DNA from: Gammaproteobacteria bacterium UBA2955
GTDB lineage: Bacteria > Pseudomonadota > Gammaproteobacteria > Pseudomonadales > Azotimanducaceae
DNA: 22,560 nucleotides
NCBI GenBank assembly: GCA_002348825.1
Contig: DEBN01000129.1
Location: 29,980-52,539, forward strand
Direction of reading: 5' to 3'
Under the pieces are notes generated by a model. The model saw only the letters and a program-made list of their open reading frames with translations. It had not been told where the DNA came from and did not search any database. Made by a program: the position numbers and the translations under genes. Positions 1 to 9,178 of this stretch are shown here, piece by piece (position 1 is the stretch's first letter; each line of letters begins with the position of its first letter).

Positions 1-2782
<2,782 letters not shown>

Positions 2783-2786
2783 ATTC

Positions 2787-4043
2787 TTATTCGGATTTGA
2801 GGTGGCCGGATTTGCGGGTAGCGAGCTCTGTTCCCAGAGTCTCTGCGATTTGCTGCAGGAGTTTATTGGCCATCTCTTGCTTGCTCTGGCGCTCGAAAAA
2901 CACCTCCTCGTTGTCGCAAATAAACGTGGTCGCGTTGTCCGGGCTATTAAAGCCAATACTTGCATCCGACACATCGTTAACAACGATTGCATGCAGCCCC
3001 TTGCGCAAGCGTTTCTCGCGAGCGTGCTTCAATGTGTCCTGGGTTTCAGCGGCAAAACCAACCACGACAGGTTCGTGGGCACTGTCGACGACACTGGCGA
3101 TGATGTCCGGATTTTCGATCAAGCGCAGGTCTAAATGTTCATCGCTCGATGTGTGTTTTTTGATTTTTTGCGCTGCTGCTTGAGCAACTCGATAATCTGC
3201 TACCGCTGCAACCCCGATAAACAGGTCAATGTCCGCAAGGAGCTCATGCACGATGGCATGCATGTCCATGGCGCTAGTGACGTCGTAGCGGCTAATCTCC
3301 GCACTGCAGGCGGGCACGCCCGGACCGGCGATTAGAGTCACCCGAGCGCCGGCGGCGTTGGCAACCTCAGCCAGACTCAGGCCTTGCACACCGGAACTGT
3401 GATTGGATATGAAGCGCACCGGATCGATGGCCTCGCGCGTCGGGCCTGCCGTGATCATTACGTTGAGGTCCTGGAGGACCGATACCGCCTGATCGGCTAA
3501 GGTCGGTTGATCCAGCGCGGCAATTAGATCGTTAGGGTCGGGCAAACGCCCCGGACCAAATTCACCGCAGGCCTGTTCGCCGTGATCCGGATCAATCACT
3601 ACATAGCCGAAAGTTTTTAAAGTGGCCAGATTACGCTGAGTTGCCGGGTGCAGGTACATACCCTGATTCATGGCGGGCGCAATCAAGACTCTGGCGTCGG
3701 TGGCCAGACACAGCGTAGATAAGAGGTCGTAAGCCTGTCCCTGTGCCAGGGCCGCAACGCAGTTAGCCGTGGCCGGCGCGATGAGGATTTGATCGGCCCA
3801 CCTAGCAAGCTCGATGTGGCCCATCGATGCTTCGGCGTTAGGATCCCATAGATCGTCCCGCACCGGGTGGCCAGACACCGCCTGCAGAGCCGTGGGGGTC
3901 ACGAATTTGTGCGCATTGGCTGACATAACTACATTTATTTCTGCACCCTCAGCACGCAACGCGCGCACAAGAGCTGGTGTTTTATACGCAGCGACACCCG
4001 CGGTAATTCCTAGCAGGATGTTTTGGCCTGTTAACCGGCTCAT
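2787..4043 (-). CDS. coaBC: Bifunctional phosphopantothenoylcysteine decarboxylase / phosphopantothenate-cysteine ligase
   Basis: CoaBC (Dfp) makes 4'-phosphopantetheine from phosphopantothenate and cysteine in coenzyme A synthesis. The N-terminal flavin-dependent CoaC domain shows His76 in GHIELARWAD, the PAMN motif at 123-126 and Cys159 in ACGEFGPGRL. The CTP-dependent CoaB domain begins near residue 194 with TAGPTREAIDPVRFISN, keeping the catalytic Asn214, then AAVADYR at 279-285 and the KIKK motif at 293-296. One deviation: the loop after the catalytic Asn reads SSGVQG, where most CoaB proteins have SSGKMG or SSGKQG. The gene starts 28 bp from the divergent radC and is first in the coaBC-algC-argB-slmA run, so its promoter probably lies within radC. 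Confidence 0.96.
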   Translation of the reverse strand: MSRLTGQNILLGITAGVAAYKTPALVRALRAEGAEINVVMSANAHKFVTPTALQAVSGHPVRDDLWDPNAEASMGHIELARWADQILIAPATANCVAALAQGQAYDLLSTLCLATDARVLIAPAMNQGMYLHPATQRNLATLKTFGYVVIDPDHGEQACGEFGPGRLPDPNDLIAALDQPTLADQAVSVLQDLNVMITAGPTREAIDPVRFISNHSSGVQGLSLAEVANAAGARVTLIAGPGVPACSAEISRYDVTSAMDMHAIVHELLADIDLFIGVAAVADYRVAQAAAQKIKKHTSSDEHLDLRLIENPDIIASVVDSAHEPVVVGFAAETQDTLKHAREKRLRKGLHAIVVNDVSDASIGFNSPDNATTFICDNEEVFFERQSKQEMANKLLQQIAETLGTELATRKSGHLKSE

Positions 4044-4071
4044 ATGACACCTTTTCTAAACATGAGTATTC

Positions 4072-4845
4072 ATGGATCCATCGGACAATAATGACGACGA
4101 TGATGCATCAATCGCAAAGCGCGAGCTTAACGGTGAATGCGATCACAGGGAACCGGATTCCCTTAATTCCGAGTCAATCGCAACCTGGCAGTTGCAAGAG
4201 CAGCCGCGGTATCGGTTGATGCATGAAGGGGCCGAGGCGCTAGCAAACGCAGAATTGCTGGCGGTTTGTCTTGGTTCCGGCGTCGCCGGTGAAGATGCTG
4301 TGGCAATGGCAAGAAGGCTGTTAAAGCAGTTCGGTGGCATCGGCGCGTTATTGTCCGCGCCTATGACTGAGCTCATAAAGTGTTATGGCGTTGGTTCGGC
4401 AAAGGCGTCGGTGATCAAAGCGATTCAGGAATTGAGTTTGCGCGATCTAGAGTATGAGCTGGCGCATACCGATCAGTTTGCCGACCCGGCCTCTGTGTCA
4501 CGATTTTTGCGCAGGCGCATGGGGCATGAGCCTCGCGAAGCCTTTGCGTGTCTGTTTCTTAACGCGCGCAATCAACTGATATCCTTTGACGTGCTATTTC
4601 GCGGCTCAGTGGACCGGGCGCATGTACATGCGCGAGAGGTGCTGCGACGGGGTATAGAAGTGAATGCCGTCGCGTTGGTGTTGGCGCATAATCATCCCTC
4701 GGGCTCGCCTGAGCCCAGTCAGGCGGATATTCATTTAACCCAGCGGTTGGTGGAACTGTTACAGCAGGTAGATATTCGGGTATTGGACCACATCGTGGTG
4801 GCCGCGGGATCGTGCGTTTCTTTTGCTCGTAGAGGTCTGTTGTAG
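4072..4845 (+). CDS. radC: RadC-family JAB/MPN-domain protein
   Basis: RadC-family proteins carry a JAMM/MPN+ metalloprotease-like domain after a helix-hairpin-helix region. The name comes from an old DNA-repair assignment, and the biochemical role is still uncertain. The helix-hairpin-helix-like segment lies near residues 85-120 (GIGALL...[17 protein letters not shown]). The metal motif HNHPSG at 206-211 with Asp219 is intact, followed by [19 protein letters not shown]. The protein has 257 residues, about 35 more than usual. The extra N-terminus is acidic and polar (NNDDDD), and the recognisable family sequence starts only near residue 38. An in-frame stop 9 bp upstream fixes ATG 4072 as the first possible start. 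There is no clear ribosome binding site. Confidence 0.93.
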   Translation: MDPSDNNDDDDASIAKRELNGECDHREPDSLNSESIATWQLQEQPRYRLMHEGAEALANAELLAVCLGSGVAGEDAVAMARRLLKQFGGIGALLSAPMTELIKCYGVGSAKASVIKAIQELSLRDLEYELAHTDQFADPASVSRFLRRRMGHEPREAFACLFLNARNQLISFDVLFRGSVDRAHVHAREVLRRGIEVNAVALVLAHNHPSGSPEPSQADIHLTQRLVELLQQVDIRVLDHIVVAAGSCVSFARRGLL

Positions 4846-4854
4846 CATCCTTGG

Positions 4855-4883
4855 TTGCTGTTAAACGGCGCGTTTGGTATAAA
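4855..4883 (+). promoter_or_regulatory. Predicted sigma70 promoter of rpmB-rpmG-mutM
   Basis: A -35-like TTGCTG (4855-4860) is separated by exactly 17 bp from a -10 TATAAA (4878-4883). Transcription would begin near 4890-4892, leaving about 20 nt of leader before rpmB, including the GGGG at 4900-4903 as ribosome binding site. The -10 box lies in the loop and right arm of the inverted repeat at 4867-4889. Confidence 0.55.
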
Positions 4884-4899
4884 CGCGCCTCAATTTTTT
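4867..4899 (+). terminator. Hairpin plus T-run after radC, in front of rpmB
   Basis: A perfect 9-bp stem (GGCGCGTTT at 4867-4875 pairing with AAACGCGCC at 4881-4889) has a 5-nt loop. It is followed after four bases by six T residues (4894-4899). This resembles a Rho-independent terminator for radC. It lies only 11 bases before the rpmB start and overlaps the predicted rpmB -10 box, so it could instead be a protein-binding palindrome or an attenuator. Confidence 0.6.
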
Positions 4900-4910
4900 G
4901 GGGTATGACC

Positions 4911-5147
4911 ATGTCTCAGGTATGTCAGGTCACAGGCAAGCGTCCCATGACGGGCAATAACGTCAGTCACGCGCAAAATAAGACCAAGCGAAGGTTTCTT
5001 CCGAACCTGCACTACCATCGCTTTTGGGTGGAATCAGAAAAGCGCTATGTGAAGTTAAGGGTCTCCTCTAGCGGCATGCGTATTATTGACAAAAAGGGCA
5101 TCGACGAGGTGCTTAAGGATATGCGCGCGGCTGGGCAGAAGGTCTAG
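4911..5147 (+). CDS. rpmB: 50S ribosomal protein L28
   Basis: L28 is a small protein of the large ribosomal subunit. The 78-residue product starting at ATG 4911 has the family opening [21 protein letters not shown] and the conserved [11 protein letters not shown] and [17 protein letters not shown] regions (here [13 protein letters not shown]), ending in the usual basic tail. The frame is open for 20 more codons upstream, but that part would cover the promoter and hairpin. Starting at 4911 gives exactly the usual L28 length and places GGGG eight bases upstream. It is followed 46 bp later by rpmG, as in E. coli and Pseudomonas. Confidence 0.97.
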   Translation: MSQVCQVTGKRPMTGNNVSHAQNKTKRRFLPNLHYHRFWVESEKRYVKLRVSSSGMRIIDKKGIDEVLKDMRAAGQKV

Positions 5148-5193
5148 TTCGGCGCCGCTTAACTCAGTATTTGAAGACACGGAATACAGAACT

Positions 5194-5349
5194 ATGCGCG
5201 ATAAAATCAAACTGGTATCGAGTGCTGGCACTGGCCACTATTACACGACCGACAAGAACAAGAAAAATACTCCAGATAAGATGGAGATCAAGAAATTCGA
5301 TCCTGTCATTCGTAAGCATGTGATCTACAAGGAAGGCAAAATTAAGTAA
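5194..5349 (+). CDS. rpmG: 50S ribosomal protein L33
   Basis: L33 is a small large-subunit ribosomal protein. The 51-residue product begins [22 protein letters not shown] and ends in [10 protein letters not shown], both typical of proteobacterial L33. It has no cysteines, so it is the zinc-independent (C-minus) form. An open frame extends 36 codons upstream into rpmB, but ATG 5194, preceded by GGAA at a fair distance, gives the standard L33 length. It sits between rpmB and mutM (5 bp gap), the classic rpmBG-mutM cluster, so a single transcript is likely. Confidence 0.97.
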   Translation: MRDKIKLVSSAGTGHYYTTDKNKKNTPDKMEIKKFDPVIRKHVIYKEGKIK

Positions 5350-5354
5350 GGCGT

Positions 5355-6179
5355 ATGCCTGAACTCCCCGAGGTTGAAACAACCAAGCGGGGCATAGAGC
5401 CTTTCCTTGTCGGAGCCACTATTGCTGGCGTGGTGGTTCGTAACAAGCATCTGCGCTGGCCTGCTCAGGTTCCGCAAGCTCTGGCGGGACAACCAATCAC
5501 TCGTGTCGGTCGGCGGGCCAAATACATCCTTATTACTACCCCCATAGGTACGCTGATCGTGCATTTGGGTATGTCCGGTAGCCTGCGTTTGGTCGACGCC
5601 CAAGCGCCTGTGAAAACTCATGACCATATTGATCTGCAACTCAGTTCCGGTCATTGCCTTCGTTACAACGACCCTCGTCGTTTCGGCAGTTTCCATTTCC
5701 ACACCTCCGATCCTGCAGAGCATTGGCTGCTGACGGATTTGGGTCCCGAGCCTTTGAGCAATAACTTTTCCGGCGAACATCTGTTTCAGCAATCTCGGCG
5801 GCGGCGTATCGCCGTAAAAAGCCACATCATGGACAGCAAAATCGTCGTTGGAGTTGGCAACATCTATGCTGCCGAAGCATTGTTTAGTGCGGGTATCAGA
5901 CCAACGGTACAAGCGTGTCGTGTGACGCGTGTCGGGTATGACAGGCTGGCGTCGCAGATTTCACGGATCTTGGCGCGAGCGATTCAGGTTGGTGGCACCA
6001 CGTTAAGAGACTTTGTCGGCTCCGATGGCCAGCCAGGTTATTTCCGCCAAAGCCTGAATGTCTATGGGCGCGCTGGCGAACCTTGTCGGGTCTGCGCATC
6101 TTTGCTTAAAGGCATGGTGTTGGGCCAGCGCAGTACGGTCTATTGCCCCAAGTGTCAAAAAACCAGCGGCTGGCGCTAG
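5355..6179 (+). CDS. mutM: Formamidopyrimidine-DNA glycosylase (Fpg)
   Basis: MutM removes 8-oxoguanine and ring-opened purines from DNA and cleaves the resulting abasic site. The 274-residue protein starts MPELPEVE, giving the catalytic Pro2 after Met removal and the neighbouring Glu3. Lys56 lies in GRRAKYILI, and NDPRRFG carries the Arg/Phe that fill the gap left by the flipped base. The C-terminal zinc finger has Cys244, Cys247, Cys264 and Cys267, with Arg259 in the finger loop. It starts 5 bp after rpmG with a TAAGG ribosome binding site, and ends 6 bp from the stop of the convergent coaD with no terminator between them. Confidence 0.97.
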   Translation: MPELPEVETTKRGIEPFLVGATIAGVVVRNKHLRWPAQVPQALAGQPITRVGRRAKYILITTPIGTLIVHLGMSGSLRLVDAQAPVKTHDHIDLQLSSGHCLRYNDPRRFGSFHFHTSDPAEHWLLTDLGPEPLSNNFSGEHLFQQSRRRRIAVKSHIMDSKIVVGVGNIYAAEALFSAGIRPTVQACRVTRVGYDRLASQISRILARAIQVGGTTLRDFVGSDGQPGYFRQSLNVYGRAGEPCRVCASLLKGMVLGQRSTVYCPKCQKTSGWR

Positions 6180-6185
6180 CTAGGT

Positions 6186-6671
6186 TCAGCCTGTTTGATC
6201 GGCTAATGCAATAACCACTTTCGGGTCGACGAACTGCGAAATATCGCCGCCCATGGCAGAAATTTCGCGCACCAAAGTCGAGGAAATAAACGAACAGTCT
6301 TTGGAAGTAGGCAAAAACACGTACTCGATATGTGGCGCCAGCGAGCGATTCATTTCTGCCATTTGAAATTCGTAGTCAAAGTCCGTAACGGTTCTGAGCC
6401 CGCGCAAAATAAAGCGTGCGCCTTTGGCAGTGACGTAATCCACCAGCAGGGTGTTAAAACCCTCAACCGAGACGCGGCCGTCGTATTGTTTCGCGACGTC
6501 CTGACACAACGCGATGCGATCGGCCAATGCGACCTTGGGATCTTTCTGCGCGGAGGTGCCGATCGCTAGAATCACGTGATCGAACAGGTGCAATGCGCGA
6601 TCTACCAGGTCGGTATGGCCATTGGTAATTGGGTTAAACGAACCGGGATAAACAACGATATTTTTGTTCAT
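6186..6671 (-). CDS. coaD: Phosphopantetheine adenylyltransferase
   Basis: CoaD transfers AMP from ATP to 4'-phosphopantetheine to give dephospho-CoA, the penultimate step of coenzyme A synthesis. The product is 161 residues, the usual size. The nucleotidyltransferase motif appears as YPGSFNPITNGH near the N-terminus (most members read GTFDPITNGH). LRGLRTVTDFDYE and the C-terminal ISSTLVREI motif are intact. It is probably co-transcribed with rsmD, the common rsmD-coaD pair, though 149 bp separate them. An AAGGGA about 13 bases before the ATG is a distant ribosome binding site. Together with coaBC, the window holds three steps of CoA synthesis in two separate operons. Confidence 0.95.
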   Translation of the reverse strand: MNKNIVVYPGSFNPITNGHTDLVDRALHLFDHVILAIGTSAQKDPKVALADRIALCQDVAKQYDGRVSVEGFNTLLVDYVTAKGARFILRGLRTVTDFDYEFQMAEMNRSLAPHIEYVFLPTSKDCSFISSTLVREISAMGGDISQFVDPKVVIALADQTG

Positions 6672-6820
6672 GTGGGTGCTGTCCCTTAAGCGGATGTCCC
6701 TAATAGATGATTTTTTTAGGCGCGGTGTAGGTTGCTGCGCACCCCATCAACCTCAGGTTTTGTCTGTGTATAAAAACGATTGCGCGGATGGTAGCTGTGC
6801 ACTTCATGAGTCGCAACTTG
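6672..6820. other. Intergenic stretch between rsmD and coaD
   Basis: This 149-bp stretch is the longest gap in the window. I see no convincing terminator or promoter. A weak 6-bp stem (GGTGCG/CGCGCC on the minus strand, with one G-U pair) is followed by A residues, not T. A 35-codon minus-strand frame (6700-6807) has no ribosome binding site and no recognisable sequence. Confidence 0.5.
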
Positions 6821-7393
6821 CTAAATAGACGCTAAAACACTGTGTGTTGCGCCTGCATGTGTGGTCCTTTGCGGCGCCAAATTAAAGCGCCCACATAATT
6901 CCAACAACATATCTTCGCTTAACGCTTCAAGGTAGACATAGTCCTTGATCATGGCGTGTTCACATAGCTTACCGAGCACGTGTTCCAGCAACTCAGGTTT
7001 TTCATAGGGTGGATCCAGAAAGATGATGTCGTAGGGCCCCGTAGCGGATTCAGTGAATTGTTCCGCGCTGGTATTTATGACTTGGCAATTCTGCGCTCCA
7101 AGCATTCTGATGTTCGCCGACAACGCTTGTGCGGCTGATTTGGCAGGCTCGACAAATGTTACTGTGGCAGCGCCGTTAGAAGCGGCCTCAAATCCCAACG
7201 CGCCAGATCCGGCAAACAGATCCAGACAATTGGTGCCGGTTAATTGTGGCCGCAGCCAGTTAAATAAGGTTTCTCGAGTTCGCCCGAGGGTAGGGCGCAG
7301 CCCTTTGGTGTCTGGGAAGCTGAGCGTACGACTGCGCCAAGTGCCGCTGATTATGCGAACTTGTTGACGACGATCTTTACCAGCACGATTAAT
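6821..7393 (-). CDS. rsmD: 16S rRNA (guanine(966)-N2)-methyltransferase, apparent ATT start
   Basis: RsmD methylates G966 of 16S rRNA using S-adenosylmethionine. The motifs are clear: VRIISGTWRSR near the N-terminus, RETLFNWL at 40-47, the SAM motif LDLFAGSGALGFEA at 57-70, and catalytic DPPY at 127-130. The frame is open from the stop at 7424-7426 down to 6821, yet it has no ATG, GTG or TTG before codon 66, which is inside the SAM motif. A start at the TTG at 7198 would delete the conserved N-terminus. The ATT at 7393-7391 gives a 190-residue protein of normal length, with TAAGA five bases upstream as a weak ribosome binding site. The family is certain; the start codon is inferred. A frameshift or assembly error joining the ATG at 7427 is the alternative. 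Confidence 0.85.
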   Translation of the reverse strand: MNRAGKDRRQQVRIISGTWRSRTLSFPDTKGLRPTLGRTRETLFNWLRPQLTGTNCLDLFAGSGALGFEAASNGAATVTFVEPAKSAAQALSANIRMLGAQNCQVINTSAEQFTESATGPYDIIFLDPPYEKPELLEHVLGKLCEHAMIKDYVYLEALSEDMLLELCGRFNLAPQRTTHAGATHSVLASI

Positions 7394-7427
7394 GTGTCTT
7401 ACAGCCGATGGTTTTAGCGTACTTCAT
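7389..7427 (-). CDS. Possible 12-codon leader minicistron before rsmD
   Basis: An ATG at 7427-7425 opens a frame encoding MKYAKTIGCKTH that stops with TAA at 7391-7389. The stop shares one base with the proposed ATT start of rsmD. The ATG is 9 bases after a TATAAT box, so its transcript would be almost leaderless. Whether it is translated is unknown; it is listed because its stop/start overlap could couple rsmD translation. Confidence 0.3.
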   Translation of the reverse strand: MKYAKTIGCKTH

Positions 7428-7436
7428 AGCATGGAC

Positions 7437-7442
7437 ATTATA
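7437..7442 (-). promoter_or_regulatory. Predicted -10 box of rsmD
   Basis: A perfect TATAAT reads on the minus strand at 7442-7437. No good -35 lies 16-18 bp upstream. Transcription would start about 7427-7431. A plus-strand TATAGA (7439-7444) overlaps it and could serve the divergent ftsY, so the site may be a shared divergent -10 region. Confidence 0.45.
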
Positions 7443-7508
7443 GAATGTGGAGTTTCAAAGCACGGCAGACATACACTGCGTTGCGCGTTATTTTGGAGCT
7501 AAGCGCCT

Positions 7509-8498
7509 ATGACCCTGGACGACACCTCGCCAGCAGATGAGCAACACTTTTTCGGGCGATTGCGCAGCGGCCTCGCCAAGACACGGAGGCAGCTTGCCAG
7601 CGGCGTGGGTAACCTGTTGCTAGGAGAAAAAGAAATAAGCGCTGCGGCGTTGGATGATCTAGAAACCGCGCTCCTTACCACCGATGTCGGCGTTGTAGCG
7701 ACCAGAAGCATAATCGACGAACTCACCGCACAGGTCTCACGAAAACAATTGGCGAACATGGAGGCGCTATATCAGGCGTTGCACGAAATTATGGTGGCGC
7801 GTTTGCGAGTTCTTGAAAAACCTTTTGAGCTGGGTAGCAAAGCGCCACAGGTCATATTTTTTGTCGGTGTAAACGGCGTAGGTAAAACCACCACGATCGG
7901 CAAACTGGCAAAGCGGCTAATGGCCGAGGGTCGCAGTGTCATGCTTGCTGCTGGCGACACGTTCCGAGCTGCGGCAGTGGAACAACTGCAAGCCTGGGGT
8001 CGCCGCAACGACGTGCCGGTTATCGCCCAATCTCAGGGTTCCGACGCGGCCTCAGTGGTGTTTGATGCGGTGCAAGCGGCGCGTTCTCGCGGCGTTGATG
8101 TGTTGCTCGTTGACACTGCGGGGCGCTTGCAAGCCAAAACCCAGCTCATGGATGAGCTCAGTAAGGTTCGTCGGGTTGTGCAACGCTTGGACATCGAGGC
8201 GCCGCACGAGGTCGTTTTAGTGCTCGATGGGGGCGTTGGACAAAATGCCCTCAGCCAGGTGGACTTGTTTCATGAGGCGGTAGGCGTGAGTGGTTTAGTA
8301 GTTTCAAAGCTGGACGGTACGGCCAAAGCCGGTGTGGTCTTCGCGATCTCGCAAAGTGCCCAAGCATCTGGCACAGGCAGACTACCGATCTATTTCGTAG
8401 GTGTCGGCGAAGGCGAAGATGATTTGCGGCCCTTCGTTGCCGAGCAATTTGTGCAAGCGCTGTTAGCTGATGATTTTGCCGACGAGCGCCCGAATTGA
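7509..8498 (+). CDS. ftsY: Signal recognition particle receptor FtsY
   Basis: FtsY is the membrane-associated GTPase that receives SRP-ribosome complexes and delivers inner-membrane proteins to the translocon. The 329-residue protein has a short N-terminal part instead of the long acidic A domain of E. coli FtsY, then the N domain and the GTPase G domain: P-loop GVNGVGKTT at 120-128, GDTFRAAAVEQL at 149-160, and DTAGRL at 202-207. Two normally firm motifs are altered. DGGVGQNA at 240-247 replaces the usual DATTGQNA or DAGTGQNA, and SKLDGTAKAG at 266-275 replaces TKLDGTAKGG. ATG 7509 has GGAG 10 bases upstream. It is first in ftsYEX-rpoH and overlaps ftsE by 4 bp. Confidence 0.96.
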   Translation: MTLDDTSPADEQHFFGRLRSGLAKTRRQLASGVGNLLLGEKEISAAALDDLETALLTTDVGVVATRSIIDELTAQVSRKQLANMEALYQALHEIMVARLRVLEKPFELGSKAPQVIFFVGVNGVGKTTTIGKLAKRLMAEGRSVMLAAGDTFRAAAVEQLQAWGRRNDVPVIAQSQGSDAASVVFDAVQAARSRGVDVLLVDTAGRLQAKTQLMDELSKVRRVVQRLDIEAPHEVVLVLDGGVGQNALSQVDLFHEAVGVSGLVVSKLDGTAKAGVVFAISQSAQASGTGRLPIYFVGVGEGEDDLRPFVAEQFVQALLADDFADERPN

Positions 8499-9178
8499 GC
8501 AGCATCGTCTTTGAGCGGGTCACGAAACGCTTTGAGAATGGTCAGGAAGCGTTATCAGAGATCAGCGTTGAATTTGCCTCGGGGTCGATGACCTTTTTGA
8601 CCGGTCACTCGGGGGCTGGCAAAAGCACTTTCCTCAGGTTGTTGATCGGTGCCGAAGCGGTGACTCGCGGGCAGATCTATGTCGATGATGTGGACATCAG
8701 TCGGTTAGGTGCGCGACGCATGCCATGGTATCGGCGCAATGTCGGCGTAGTGTTCCAGGATCATCATCTGTTGCCCGAGCATAATGTGTTCGACAACATC
8801 GCGTTACCTCTGCGGATCAAGCACTTCGCAGAAAGAGAAGTCTCGAGCCGGGTGCGCGGAGCGCTGGGTAGGGTCGAATTGCGCGGCAAGGAACATCTAA
8901 TGCCCGGTCAGCTGTCCACCGGCGAACAGCAGCGAGTAGGTATCGCTCGGGCGGTCGTGGGCCGGCCGAAAATACTTTTGGCGGACGAGCCGACGGGTAA
9001 CCTAGACCCGGATTTGGCGCGCAGTGTTATGGAACTGTTTTGCCAATTTAATGAATTGGGTACGACGGTGGTGATCGCTAGTCACGACATCGGTCTGATT
9101 GAGTCGATGCAGACCCCGACCCTAAACTTGACCGCAGGCCGTATCGCTGCGGTAAATGGGGATTTGAATGCTTCGTGA
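8495..9178 (+). CDS. ftsE: Cell division ATP-binding protein FtsE
   Basis: FtsE is the cytoplasmic ATPase of the FtsEX complex, which links the divisome to peptidoglycan hydrolases. The 227-residue ABC protein has Walker A GHSGAGKST, the Q-loop VVFQDHHLLP, Walker B ILLADEPTGNLD and the switch histidine in IASHD. The ABC signature reads LSTGEQQ, where FtsE normally has LSGGEQQ, so the first signature glycine is threonine. The start is TTG at 8495, embedded in the ftsY stop as TTGA (4-bp overlap). No ATG or GTG lies nearby, and MSSIVFERVTKRF aligns well with FtsE N-termini. It overlaps ftsX by 11 bp. Confidence 0.95.
   Translation: MSSIVFERVTKRFENGQEALSEISVEFASGSMTFLTGHSGAGKSTFLRLLIGAEAVTRGQIYVDDVDISRLGARRMPWYRRNVGVVFQDHHLLPEHNVFDNIALPLRIKHFAEREVSSRVRGALGRVELRGKEHLMPGQLSTGEQQRVGIARAVVGRPKILLADEPTGNLDPDLARSVMELFCQFNELGTTVVIASHDIGLIESMQTPTLNLTAGRIAAVNGDLNAS

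Noticed and set aside
2783..2992. 70-codon upstream extension of algC
   Set aside because: It overlaps the coaBC coding sequence, is not phosphohexomutase-like, and the ATG at 2782 gives the standard N-terminus.
5325..5912. 195-residue open frame on the minus strand opposite mutM
   Set aside because: It lies wholly antisense to a certain mutM with all catalytic residues, and it resembles no family I know; it is a by-product of codon composition.
6718..6752. Possible terminator hairpin near an A/T run downstream of rsmD
   Set aside because: The stem is only six pairs with a wobble and a 13-nt loop, and on the transcribed strand it is followed by A, not U.
6700..6807. 35-codon minus-strand frame in the rsmD-coaD gap
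   Set aside because: It has no Shine-Dalgarno and no recognisable sequence, and the length is easily reached by chance.
7196..7198. TTG as the start of rsmD
   Set aside because: It falls inside the SAM-binding motif and would remove about 65 conserved residues.
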